Shown: in pieces, positions 7,831 to 16,236 of the stretch | How positions within the stretch are numbered: position 1 is the stretch's first letter | Layout: each line of letters starts with the position of its first letter | Origin: Flavobacterium sp. ENC | Lineage (GTDB): Bacteria > Bacteroidota > Bacteroidia > Flavobacteriales > Flavobacteriaceae | Reading direction: 5' to 3' | Assembly: GCF_020991415.1 (NCBI RefSeq) | Contig: NZ_JAJMOY010000002.1 | Location: 434,001 to 498,000 of the forward strand | DNA: 64,000 bases | Translations under genes and position numbers: made by a program | The notes under the pieces: generated by a model | Database searches by the model: none | Told to the model about the DNA's origin: nothing | Seen by the model: only the letters and a program-made list of their open reading frames with translations

Positions 7831-7844
7831 TACGATATATCGTA
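7831..7844. promoter_or_regulatory. Palindrome TACGATATATCGTA
   Basis: A perfect 14-base palindrome in the divergent region between the dioxygenase and the sigma-54 activator. Related sites, both followed by AT-rich TAA/TTTA flanks, are at 22097-22110 and 23677-23690. A regulator binding site is an inference. Confidence 0.45.
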
Positions 7845-7953
7845 ATTTTATGCGTCCAAAATGTTATATTTAAAAAATCAATAGTAATTTAATACGGGCT
7901 ATTTCTTAAATTTACGCATTAACCGCATTCAATAGCCCTGCCAATTCGTACTT

Positions 7954-9540
7954 ATGGAAAAACCTGCCGATCAGACTGCAATTATGATGAACAGATTGCA
8001 GGAAAGGGAAAAAGAGCAACTGCTGATCCTGTCGATTTGCAGCGCACTTGCACAGGCTTTGAACAGGGAAGAATTTCATACTGTTGCAGGCGGCCTGCTG
8101 AAAGAACATTTTCAGTTTGATGATTTTATTTTTGCAACGGCGGCTGAAAATGAAACCGTATATCAGGTTTTTTATCACTATTCACAGCAAAAAGCAGCGC
8201 CAAAAAGCTATTCCGTCAACGATGACTTTTTTGCACCCTGTATGGATTCGGCCGATACTGTAGTTTTTGATTTAAAAGCCTCAGCGGACAAAAAGAATCC
8301 TTTTCCGGATTACATCACTACAATAGCAGACAAAGGATTTAAAAACGGAGTAGGGATTTGTCTTCCTTACAGTAAAGGAAATCGCGAAGCCGTTTTTCTG
8401 TTTTTTAAAAATGCGTCGGCTTTCAGCAGAGAAGCAAACCGGATTATTCGCGGTATCGGGATGCAGCTTTCTATTACTGCCCGAAATATTAAGTTGGCAG
8501 AAGAATATAAAGGCCAAATTGCCGAACTGCAGCTTTTGAAAAAGAATTTTACCGAAAAGAAAATACAAACCACTCCTGTAAATACCGAAAGTTTTCACGG
8601 AATTGTCGGCAAAAGTGACGCCATGCAAAAAGTGTATGCCTTAATCAGTCAGGTGGCGGCATCTCCTTCTACTGTCCTGATTTCCGGTGAAACAGGAACT
8701 GGCAAGGAGTTAGTAGCAAGTGCGATTCATATCTTATCGGCAGTTACCAACGAAAAAATGGTTAAAGTCAATTGCGCTTCCATTCCCGCCAATCTGATCG
8801 AAAGTGAATTATTCGGCCATGAAAAAGGGGCTTTTACCGGAGCGACTGATGTAAGAATCGGTAAATTTGAACAGGCAGCTAACGGCACTATTTTTCTGGA
8901 TGAAATAGGAGAGCTGCCCCTGGAATTACAGGGGAAACTGCTTCGGGTTTTGCAGGAAAAAGAAATAGAACGGATCGGTGGTAAAAACACCATCAAAATA
9001 AATGCACGTGTTATCGCTGCAACCAACCGTTCTTTGGAGAAAGAAGTAGCCGAAGGACGCTTCAGAAGTGATTTGTATTACCGCCTCAATGTCTATCCGA
9101 TTCCTTTGCCTGCCTTGCGCGACCGTCCTGAAGATATTGAAATACTGGGAAATTTTTTCCTTGAAAAACATTCCGGTAAAATCGGAAAAAAGATAAAAGG
9201 TTTCTCTAAAAAAGTCCTCAACAGCATGAAGGCCAATGCGTGGCCGGGAAATGTCAGGGAACTGGAAAATATGGTCGAAAGAAGTATTTTGTTTGCCAAA
9301 GAGGACGTTATCAAAGAAATGACTTTTCCGGCAGTTTTTATACCTGAAACAGAGACTCCCGGAAACAATTTTTATCCCAAAACATTACAGGAAGTAGAGA
9401 AAGAGCATATTTTAAAAGTTGTAAAAAAATGCAACGGAAGAATTTCCGGCCCACAGGGAGCTGCTGTTTTATTAGGACTTCCGGGCACCACGCTGATTTC
9501 AAAAATGCAGAAACTGGGGATTAAAAAGAAATATTTCTAA
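7954..9540 (+). CDS. GAF-domain sigma-54-dependent transcriptional activator
   Basis: 528 residues: an N-terminal GAF-like sensor (about 20-175), a linker, an AAA+ sigma-54 interaction domain (about 210-440) with Walker A GETGTGKE (246-253), the sigma-54 loop GAFTGA (292-297), Walker B FLDEIGELPL, and a Fis-type helix-turn-helix at the end. Such enhancer-binding proteins remodel RNA polymerase-sigma-54 in response to a ligand bound by the sensor. The N-terminal sensor lacks a receiver domain, so it should sense a small molecule. It is divergent from the dioxygenase gene and could regulate it, though that promoter looks sigma-A type. A TAaaTTTA near-match to the -7 consensus lies about 40 bases upstream. 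Confidence 0.92.
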   Translation: MEKPADQTAIMMNRLQEREKEQLLILSICSALAQALNREEFHTVAGGLLKEHFQFDDFIFATAAENETVYQVFYHYSQQKAAPKSYSVNDDFFAPCMDSADTVVFDLKASADKKNPFPDYITTIADKGFKNGVGICLPYSKGNREAVFLFFKNASAFSREANRIIRGIGMQLSITARNIKLAEEYKGQIAELQLLKKNFTEKKIQTTPVNTESFHGIVGKSDAMQKVYALISQVAASPSTVLISGETGTGKELVASAIHILSAVTNEKMVKVNCASIPANLIESELFGHEKGAFTGATDVRIGKFEQAANGTIFLDEIGELPLELQGKLLRVLQEKEIERIGGKNTIKINARVIAATNRSLEKEVAEGRFRSDLYYRLNVYPIPLPALRDRPEDIEILGNFFLEKHSGKIGKKIKGFSKKVLNSMKANAWPGNVRELENMVERSILFAKEDVIKEMTFPAVFIPETETPGNNFYPKTLQEVEKEHILKVVKKCNGRISGPQGAAVLLGLPGTTLISKMQKLGIKKKYF

Positions 9541-9548
9541 GCTGATTT

Positions 9549-10166
9549 CTATTCCTGTGGCAGCTTTATTTTTCCCGAAGAAATAGCCCAGAAAACCAAT
9601 AGAAGCATACTGATGGCCAAAGCAATTACAGGAAACCGGAAGGAAATGCCAAACGCAATTATATACGTGGGCAGTCCGTACAAATAATTATTCCTGATTT
9701 TTCTGATGGCTGAATCTGTAATTCCGGGACGTAACAGCTTTTTGTTACGGCTTGCAATGCACCACAACAGATTGTATGAAATATTGATCAGCACAAAGAT
9801 TCCGGTGTAAACCGCAACCGCAATCGAAGCCGCTTCCCCGTTGAAAAAACGTGCGAGTAAAGCAGTCGGATACGATACTGTGGTCACTAGAAAAAGAATC
9901 AGGCCGTTGGCAAACATGATGGCTGTATTGCGGCTGTAAATCTGCTTGAAGATTTTGTGATGATTGACCCACATGATAAAAATACTGAAAAAAGAAAGTG
10001 TAAAAGCAAGATATGTCGTCCATTCACCTTTTAAAAAAGCAAGCAGTTCAGCACCGTTTTTGACCGCAGTGATTTCCGGAGCGTGAAGATCCAACACCAG
10101 AAGCGTAATGGCGATGGCGAAGACGGCATCACTGAAATTCTCTATTCGTACGGTTTCTTTTTCCAT
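9549..10166 (-). CDS. TMEM175-family (DUF1211) potassium channel-like membrane protein
   Basis: 205 residues with about six membrane helices. The first helix carries RIENFSDAVFAIAITLLVLD, containing the FSD filter motif of the TMEM175/DUF1211 family, bacterial members of which are potassium-selective channels. WVNHHKIFKQI follows helix three, as usual. Convergent with the sigma-54 activator (eight bases apart), with no room for a terminator. Full length for a bacterial single-repeat member. Confidence 0.85.
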   Translation of the reverse strand: MEKETVRIENFSDAVFAIAITLLVLDLHAPEITAVKNGAELLAFLKGEWTTYLAFTLSFFSIFIMWVNHHKIFKQIYSRNTAIMFANGLILFLVTTVSYPTALLARFFNGEAASIAVAVYTGIFVLINISYNLLWCIASRNKKLLRPGITDSAIRKIRNNYLYGLPTYIIAFGISFRFPVIALAISMLLLVFWAISSGKIKLPQE

Positions 10167-10177
10167 TTTATAATCAT

Positions 10178-10328
10178 TTTTTTACCGCAAAGTGCGCAAA
10201 GATTTTTTCTGATGGTAATCGTCAGAAACGCAACGTTCGCAAAGCCAGATCAGCACATAGCTTAGCGAACTTTGCTTTTTTAAAACAGATACTAAAAGCT
10301 TTGCGTGCTTTGCGGTTAAATTTTTTTC
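10178..10328. repeat. Nested palindromic element, ACCGCAAAG family (copy 1)
   Basis: Outer arms TTTTTTTACCGCAAAG and CTTTGCGGTTAAATTTTTT, next arms GCGCAAAG and CTTTGCGTGC, with an inner pair ACGTTCGCAAAG / GCGAACTTTGC. A second copy with the same nested design is at 32191-32352. MITE-like in size and symmetry; no ORF inside. Confidence 0.8.
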
Positions 10329-10369
10329 CAGATCTAAAAAATCTATATTTTTATTCTTTTAGAAATCAG

Positions 10370-10437
10370 TGTCACCCTGAGCGGAGTCGAAGGCTTTTTA
10401 CACCAAAAATGGCTTCGACTCCGCTCAGCCTGACAGC
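10370..10437. repeat. Interspersed palindrome, CTGAGCGGAGTCGAAG family (copy 2)
   Basis: Near-perfect arms CTGAGCGGAGTCGAAG and CTTCGACTCCGCTCAG flanked by GTCA/TGAC. It is the better-preserved relative of the element at 1366-1433. Sits 34 bases past the cupin gene stop (minus strand), where it could also act as a transcript-stabilising hairpin. Confidence 0.8.
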
Positions 10438-10470
10438 AGTTTTTCAATTAAACCTAAGGAGTCATTTAAA

Positions 10471-10821
10471 TTAGAGTTTTATAAATATCGATTTTCGTAG
10501 TTTCGGTTCGAGATTTTTTGTCTTGTGGCCTTTTCCGGTAGTATCTTCCACTAATAAAATGGATCCGGTTTCAAATTTTCTTTTTTCTCCCAGAGAAGTT
10601 TCGATTTCTACACCGCCTTCGAGTAAAACAATATATTGTCGGTCCGGCGCATTATGAAAATCGTAATCATAAGCCGGTTTTACTTCCCTGAAAACAATCG
10701 ATTTTACAGGTTCATCATCCGATAAAAAACCGATATCGCCGTTGTTTTTCAATGGAACTTCGAAATCTTCAAAATGACTTTCACCATTTTCATCGCTGTA
10801 AACTCTCGTAATTTGTATCAT
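10471..10821 (-). CDS. Small cupin-domain protein
   Basis: 116 residues with a single cupin fold: FHNAPDRQYIVLLEGGVEIE (start of the first cupin motif) and FETGSILLVEDTTGKGHKTK (second motif). The family includes sensors, dioxygenases and isomerases, so activity is open. The ATG overlaps the stop codon of the upstream esterase by one base (TAATG), so the two are translationally coupled. The product is likely cytoplasmic, with a possible function in the same detoxification or sugar step as the esterase. Confidence 0.75.
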   Translation of the reverse strand: MIQITRVYSDENGESHFEDFEVPLKNNGDIGFLSDDEPVKSIVFREVKPAYDYDFHNAPDRQYIVLLEGGVEIETSLGEKRKFETGSILLVEDTTGKGHKTKNLEPKLRKSIFIKL

Positions 10822-11441
10822 TATTTCTTAGAGAATACGAGTTCGTTGGCCAGATCAATTTCATCCTGACTGATGGTATGTCCCATATCAGGATAGATTT
10901 TTTTGGTCACCGAAGCCCCTAATTTTTCAAAAAGCGCTTCAGATGCATTGACTCTTTCCACCGGAACATGAAAGTCGGGATCGCTGGTTCCGATAAAAAC
11001 CGGAGTATTTTCGAAGTTTCCTTTATAATGCTCTTCGTATACTTTATCGCCTATCAGTCCGCCTGTAAAAGCTACAACTCCTCCGTACTTCGCGGCATTC
11101 CGGGCTGTGAATTCCAGGGCAAGACAGGCACCCTGCGAAAATCCAAGAAAGTAAATGTTTTCCTTTTCAATTCCGTTTTGCTGAACCGCGACAACTACCT
11201 GGTGAATAGTGTCCAGTGATTTTGAAAACGAAGGTTCATTCTCTTCCAGCGGTACTAAAAAAGAATAGGGGTACCAGGTCCTGTTTTCTGCCTGAGGAGC
11301 GATCAGGGCAAAACCTTCCACATTCAGGTATTTTGCAACGGAAAGGATATCATGAGCACCCGCACCACGACCATGGATCATGATCAGGGCTTTTTTGGCC
11401 TCCGCTAAGGGAACTCCGGCTGTTATAATTTCTGTATTCAT
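10821..11441 (-). CDS. Phospholipase/carboxylesterase-type alpha/beta hydrolase
   Basis: 206 residues, a compact alpha/beta hydrolase of the carboxylesterase/thioesterase (YpfH-like) family. HGRGAGAHDI forms the oxyanion region, GFSQGACLAL the nucleophile elbow (Ser about 101), GTSDPDFHVP supplies the Asp and MGHTISQDE the His. No signal peptide, so cytoplasmic. Forms a two-gene operon with the downstream cupin. Confidence 0.85.
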   Translation of the reverse strand: MNTEIITAGVPLAEAKKALIMIHGRGAGAHDILSVAKYLNVEGFALIAPQAENRTWYPYSFLVPLEENEPSFSKSLDTIHQVVVAVQQNGIEKENIYFLGFSQGACLALEFTARNAAKYGGVVAFTGGLIGDKVYEEHYKGNFENTPVFIGTSDPDFHVPVERVNASEALFEKLGASVTKKIYPDMGHTISQDEIDLANELVFSKK

Positions 11442-11510
11442 GCTTTTTATTTTTTAATTAATAAGTGGGAATGAATTTTTTTTCCCGCAGATTTGGCAGA
11501 TTAAGCAGAT

Positions 11511-11577
11511 TTACTCTTTACTCTTTACTCTATATTCTATATTCTTGACTCTTTACTCTTCAACTCTCTAACTCTTC
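11511..11577. repeat. TTTACTCTTTACTC microsatellite-like tract
   Basis: Irregular repeats of TTTACTC, TATATTC and CAACTC units lie between the esterase and acetyltransferase genes. The tract runs into the end of the acetyltransferase gene and supplies its last codons and stop. Confidence 0.7.
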
Positions 11578-11861
11578 ACCCAGATATCCTCATATTCATC
11601 CGGATGCTTTTTGAATTGCGCGTGTACGTAAGGACAAAGGGGCAAAACTTTTAAATGATTGGCACGTACATACGAAACCATTTCTTCCAGAAGTTTTTTG
11701 GCGTATCCTTTTCCTTCGGCTTCGGGCTCTACTCCGGTATGGTAAACCGTTAGTACGTCTTCTTTGAGGCTTACGGTCATTTCGCCGAGTTTTTTGTCAT
11801 CGACATAGAGATTGAAAGCACCGTGTTTTTTTTCGTTTAATTCCAGTTGTATTGTTTCCAT
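11568..11861 (-). CDS. Small GNAT-type acetyltransferase (YjdJ-like)
   Basis: 97 residues, the minimal GCN5-related fold of the YjdJ/GTLF3A type. VLTVYHTGVEPEAEGKGYAK contains the acetyl-CoA loop (E-x-x-G-K-G), and LPLCPYVHAQFKKHPDEY is the typical C-terminal signature. Substrate unknown in the family. It starts six bases before the stop of the sigma-54 response regulator gene ends, co-oriented with it, so it may be read from the same transcript. Confidence 0.85.
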   Translation of the reverse strand: METIQLELNEKKHGAFNLYVDDKKLGEMTVSLKEDVLTVYHTGVEPEAEGKGYAKKLLEEMVSYVRANHLKVLPLCPYVHAQFKKHPDEYEDIWVKS

Positions 11862-11867
11862 AATCTT

Positions 11868-13226
11868 TTAATTATATCCTTGTTTTATACCTAATTTTTT
11901 CATTTTTGAATACAAAGTCTGTGGCTGCATTTTTAGTAATTCCGCAGCACCGCCCGTTCCGGACACTTTTCCGTCGCAGGTTTGCAGGGCATTCATGATA
12001 TGTTCTTTTTCCATTTCCTCCATCGATTTGATTTTTCCGGAAGGCATTTGTACCGGATTCGAAGCAGGGGACGGAAGATCAAATTTTTCGATTTCAGTGG
12101 TTTTGGCCAGCAGTACATTTCTTTCGATCAGGTGTTCTAATTCGCGAATATTTCCGGGCCAGTCGTACTGCAGCAGTTGTTCTAAAGCTGAAGCACTGAT
12201 AGCGCTGACGTTTTTTCTGGCACTTGCCGCATATTTCTTTAGAAAGTAAAGGGACAACGATTCAATATCTTCCCGGCGTTCTTTTAAGGCCGGCAATTGA
12301 ATTGGAAATACATTCAGCCTGTAATATAAATCCAGCCTGAAACGTCCTTCAGCGACTTCTTTTTCTAAAGAACGGTTGGTTGCTGCGACGATACGGACAT
12401 TGATTTTAATGGTTTTATTTCCACCAAGCCGCTGGATTTCCTTTTCCTGCAGCACGCGTAATAACTTCACCTGGGAATCTAGGGGCAATTCGCCAATTTC
12501 ATCCAGAAAAATGGTTCCGTTATCGGCCTGCTCAAACTTTCCGATCCGTAACGCATTGGCTCCCGTGAAGGCTCCTTTTTCATGTCCGAAAAGCTCCGAT
12601 TCGATAAGGGAATGTGGCAAAGCAGCACAATTGACCACTACAATCGGATTGGATTTATGAACCGAGAGATCGTGTATGGCATGCGCGACTCTTTCTTTTC
12701 CGGTACCGCTTTCGCCCAAAATCAATACGGAAGTTTCGGCAGGTGCCACTATTTTTATTTTTTCAATCACGTCCTGTAAAAGCGGACTTGTTCCGATAAT
12801 GCCTTCAATTTCCTGATTTTCGGTTGCTGTTGGAAGTGCTGTAAATGCTCCTTTTTCCTGGTCAAATCGGTATCGTGCAATGTCCAGCATGACAATAAGA
12901 TCCCGTTCGCGGAAAGGTTTTACCATAAATCCGTACGGATGTGTTGCTTTTACCGCTTCAAGAGTGGTCTGATTGGTATTTGCTGAAATGTACAGAAAAG
13001 GCAATTGCAATTCACGCAGTTCCCAGGCGAGGTCAATTCCGGTGAGATCTCCTTTTAGCATGATATCGAGTAATACCCAGTCCGGTCTTTTTTCGCTAAT
13101 TAATTTTCGGGCCTGTACCACGGAAGAAGCGATACCGGTTACCTGATAACCTGCTTTGACCAGCATGATTTTTAAATCATTTGCGACAATAAATTCATCT
13201 TCAACAATTAAAATTTTCTCCTTCAT
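11868..13226 (-). CDS. NtrC-type sigma-54 response regulator
   Basis: 452 residues: receiver domain with D10, phospho-acceptor D54 (WVLLDIML) and K104-type KPF; AAA+ domain with GESGTGKE, GAFTGA and FLDEIGELPL; C-terminal Fis-like helix-turn-helix ending LYSKMKKLGIKQGYN. Its AAA+ domain is strikingly like that of the GAF-type activator at 7954-9540, so the two share recent ancestry with different sensors. The histidine kinase gene ends nine bases upstream, forming a two-component operon; phosphorylated RR would activate sigma-54 promoters not identified here. Confidence 0.93.
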   Translation of the reverse strand: MKEKILIVEDEFIVANDLKIMLVKAGYQVTGIASSVVQARKLISEKRPDWVLLDIMLKGDLTGIDLAWELRELQLPFLYISANTNQTTLEAVKATHPYGFMVKPFRERDLIVMLDIARYRFDQEKGAFTALPTATENQEIEGIIGTSPLLQDVIEKIKIVAPAETSVLILGESGTGKERVAHAIHDLSVHKSNPIVVVNCAALPHSLIESELFGHEKGAFTGANALRIGKFEQADNGTIFLDEIGELPLDSQVKLLRVLQEKEIQRLGGNKTIKINVRIVAATNRSLEKEVAEGRFRLDLYYRLNVFPIQLPALKERREDIESLSLYFLKKYAASARKNVSAISASALEQLLQYDWPGNIRELEHLIERNVLLAKTTEIEKFDLPSPASNPVQMPSGKIKSMEEMEKEHIMNALQTCDGKVSGTGGAAELLKMQPQTLYSKMKKLGIKQGYN

Positions 13227-13235
13227 TACCTAAAT

Positions 13236-15512
13236 TTATATTATTTCCGAATTTTCAGAAGATTCTTCAAATTCGGTGTTTCTTGTAAATGCAATTGTAA
13301 TCGTAAGCCCGTTACTATTTTCCATGTTGAAAGTCCCGTCAATCTGATCGCTTAAACCAATCATCAGATTCATGCCCAGGGAATTTCTTTCAAGGGTTTC
13401 AAAATGATCGGGAAGCCCAACTCCGTTATCCGTAATGATCAGCTGATAGTTGTTTTCTCCGATATTTTTGAGAGAGATCATCACTTCACCCATACTGTCT
13501 GACGGAAAAGCATATTTAATCGCGTTGTTTATCGCTTCATTTATAATTAAACCAAGCGGAACTGCCTGGGCAACATCAAGATATACTTTTTCGGTATCTA
13601 AAATAAAAGTAATGTTTTTATCGGTATTAAAACATTCTTTCATGTAACTGATCAGCTCATAAATGTACCAGGACATATCGATATTGGCCAGATTATCAGA
13701 CTGATATAATTTTTGATGGATCAGTGACATGGCGTGCATACGGTGCTGGCTGTTTTGTATGGCCATCAAAGCATCTTCGTTATCCAGATAAGCGGATTGT
13801 GTGTTTAATAAACTAATGACAATCTGAAGGTTATTTTTAACACGATGGTGAATTTCCTTTAAAAGCCATTCCTTCTCGATCAGCATTTTTTTGTTCAGCT
13901 CATTCTGTTCATTAATCTGTTGCCGCTGAATTTCCAGTTCTTCGTTCTTTTTATTTTTGGACCTGAAACTGTTGTACAAAAATGCCAGGAAAAGTACCAA
14001 AACCAGTACGCTTCCTATAAAAACATAGCGTACGACAGTGTCGTTCTGAATTTGTATTTTCTGCAATTTGGCTTCCTGCGTCAGCAAATCGATATTTTTA
14101 TCCTTTTTTTCGCTTTCAAATTCCACCTGAAGGCTGTTAATCTGTTTGCTTTTTTCGCCTTTAAAAACAGAATCTGAAAGGCTTTTATACAGCTGGTAAT
14201 GTTTTATGGCACCCAGATAATCACCCGTTGAAGAGTCTGCCTTGAACCATATCAAATGACTCTCGGATCTGATATTGTTATTACCGGAGGCTGCCGCAAG
14301 GGCATCTAAATGTTTAATGGTCCTGTAGAAATCATCATATTTTTTTATTTGATACTGGTAAGAGGCAAAGCTTCTTAAAATTGCGACGCTGTTACCGTTT
14401 CTGTCGGCATTTTCGCCATAGTAATCCTTCAGTATTTTATAGTAAACTGTTGCTTTTGGAATGTTTTCCTGTATTCTGTAAATATTAAACAAAAGGTAAT
14501 TTTCAACCATTTTTCGTTCTACATTCGAGGTTGGAAACCTGAGCTGCATTTCTTTAATCAGTTTCAGGGCATCATTTTCTTTTTTCTGGCGAATAAGCAA
14601 CGAACACAGATTCTCGGCAATTGTTCTGACATACTCGGTATCCTTGTAATATTTGGCAATTTCTAATGCTTTATACCAATATTCTTCTGCTTTGTCATTT
14701 TGGCGTAAGTAATAGTAAACTACGGCAGCATGATTGTAAACAGAACTCAGCTGTAGCGAATTATCGTGCAGGGCTAAGGCCGTTTTTTCGGCCAAAAGGG
14801 CGTATTTCAGTGCTTCGGAGTAATTTCCTTTTTGGGTGTTCACTTCACAAAGTATATTGTAAACGCCTTGCAATTCCGTAAAATGGATGGCTTTATAAAT
14901 TGCCAGCGATTCCTGTAAGATCAGATCTGCTTTATCAGGATCTTCGTTACTGCTGTATAATTCTCCAAGTTCTTTTAATGTGGTGGCCTGCTTTTCTTTT
15001 GCCCCGGATTTTTTAAACAGCTGTATTGCCTTTTCCTTGAGCCCGGCTTTTTTGTTAACATCGTTTTCATAAACAGCAAGTTCATTATAGCTTTCCCCTT
15101 GCTGTTCCGTTAAATTGTTTTTTTGAAAATAGGCGAGTGCTTCCTTTGTTTTTTTCAATGCCTTTTCAGAATCACCTTTTTCCCTGCAAATCTGTGCCTC
15201 TAAAAGAATTGTTTTTCCTTTTCCGGGTTTATAATTTAAGTCATTGCTTAGGTTTTTGGCCTGAATATTCAGGATATAGGCACTCTCAAGATCTGTTTTA
15301 AATTCACCGGGCTTCATAAGATAATAATTGCTTAAAGCCAAAAGCAATTCGACTTTTTGGCTGTCATTTTCAGCGGAAGCTATTTTCTTTTTTAACTGTT
15401 CCGGATCTTCCTTTGACTGTGCAATTGCGGAAATGCCCGTACCTAAAAATAATACAGCTGTACATAAGATTCTTATGTGTTTTTTGGCAGAAATAAAAAG
15501 GATAAAATTCAT
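13236..15512 (-). CDS. TPR-containing sensor histidine kinase (HisKA_2 type)
   Basis: 758 residues. Signal peptide at the N-terminus (cleaved near ISAIAQ), then a periplasmic array of tetratricopeptide repeats (about 40-450), one membrane helix (about 495-517), a coiled coil, and a cytoplasmic HisKA_2 segment EIHHRVKNNLQIVISLL (His near 555) followed by an HATPase domain with INEAINNAIKYAF and DNGVGLP. This architecture is common in Bacteroidetes. The paired regulator is the NtrC-type protein directly downstream. Unusual pairing: HisKA_2 kinases mostly work with LytTR, NarL-type or single receivers, less with NtrC-type. Confidence 0.9.
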   Translation of the reverse strand: MNFILFISAKKHIRILCTAVLFLGTGISAIAQSKEDPEQLKKKIASAENDSQKVELLLALSNYYLMKPGEFKTDLESAYILNIQAKNLSNDLNYKPGKGKTILLEAQICREKGDSEKALKKTKEALAYFQKNNLTEQQGESYNELAVYENDVNKKAGLKEKAIQLFKKSGAKEKQATTLKELGELYSSNEDPDKADLILQESLAIYKAIHFTELQGVYNILCEVNTQKGNYSEALKYALLAEKTALALHDNSLQLSSVYNHAAVVYYYLRQNDKAEEYWYKALEIAKYYKDTEYVRTIAENLCSLLIRQKKENDALKLIKEMQLRFPTSNVERKMVENYLLFNIYRIQENIPKATVYYKILKDYYGENADRNGNSVAILRSFASYQYQIKKYDDFYRTIKHLDALAAASGNNNIRSESHLIWFKADSSTGDYLGAIKHYQLYKSLSDSVFKGEKSKQINSLQVEFESEKKDKNIDLLTQEAKLQKIQIQNDTVVRYVFIGSVLVLVLFLAFLYNSFRSKNKKNEELEIQRQQINEQNELNKKMLIEKEWLLKEIHHRVKNNLQIVISLLNTQSAYLDNEDALMAIQNSQHRMHAMSLIHQKLYQSDNLANIDMSWYIYELISYMKECFNTDKNITFILDTEKVYLDVAQAVPLGLIINEAINNAIKYAFPSDSMGEVMISLKNIGENNYQLIITDNGVGLPDHFETLERNSLGMNLMIGLSDQIDGTFNMENSNGLTITIAFTRNTEFEESSENSEII

Positions 15513-15566
15513 TTTTTAAAGATACTATATTATCAGAAATCCGCAACTCCATGCCGGTTTTGTTTA

Positions 15567-16229
15567 CTATTCACGGTGGTATAGGTAACATATAATCATG
15601 GCTGCTCCGGGTAAAACCAATGTTCCCAAACCGAAAAATTTTCCGGCAATTGCCCCCAGAAAACACCCGACAAGAAAGCCGGTTATGGTAACCAGTTGTT
15701 TCTTAAAACTTAGCAGCACTTCAGCATCTTTTAAGCCATTTTTTAAGAGGTTCCCAAGATCAAGAGAGGCTTGTGTTACATTTCCCGTCATCATGGTGGT
15801 CGGCCCGTGTGTTTCTTTAGCATACAATTTTCCAAAAGCATTCTGAAGTCCCATAGCGAATACGGTTGTCATAGCGACGGCATAGATCGTCCATTCGGAG
15901 AAAATTTCCAGATAACCAAAAACATACGTTGCTATACCGCTTAAAACCAAAAGAATCCCTTCCCAAAATAAGATGGTGTAATGATTGACACTTTTTAAAG
16001 CAATTCTTCCTCCCGCAATCACGGCCAGAATAAAAACAGGAAAAGTGAGCAGTTTCACCCACGCATGCAGGTCTGAGCCTTTGATAATCTGATAGGCAAA
16101 GACAATAAAGTTACCCGTAACATGCGCCGAAAAGATCGAATCTGCGGCCACAAACGTTACGGTATCGCAATACCCTGCTATCATGGTGAGCAGCAGGGTA
16201 ACGTACCAAATATTTTTCTGAATTTCCAT
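15567..16229 (-). CDS. YoaK/DUF1275-family membrane protein
   Basis: 220 residues with about six membrane helices. The first segment, LLLTMIAGYCDTVTFVA, and HVTGNFIVFAYQ are family hallmarks, and THGPTTMMTGNVTQ is the second-repeat counterpart. The family has no established transport substrate. The start is the ATG of MEIQKN at 16229, seven bases after the Dps stop; an in-frame extension back to 16337 overlaps dps and is rejected. Last gene of the stress-type run that begins near 21992. Confidence 0.8.
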   Translation of the reverse strand: MEIQKNIWYVTLLLTMIAGYCDTVTFVAADSIFSAHVTGNFIVFAYQIIKGSDLHAWVKLLTFPVFILAVIAGGRIALKSVNHYTILFWEGILLVLSGIATYVFGYLEIFSEWTIYAVAMTTVFAMGLQNAFGKLYAKETHGPTTMMTGNVTQASLDLGNLLKNGLKDAEVLLSFKKQLVTITGFLVGCFLGAIAGKFFGLGTLVLPGAAMIICYLYHRE

Positions 16230-16236
16230 AATTTGA

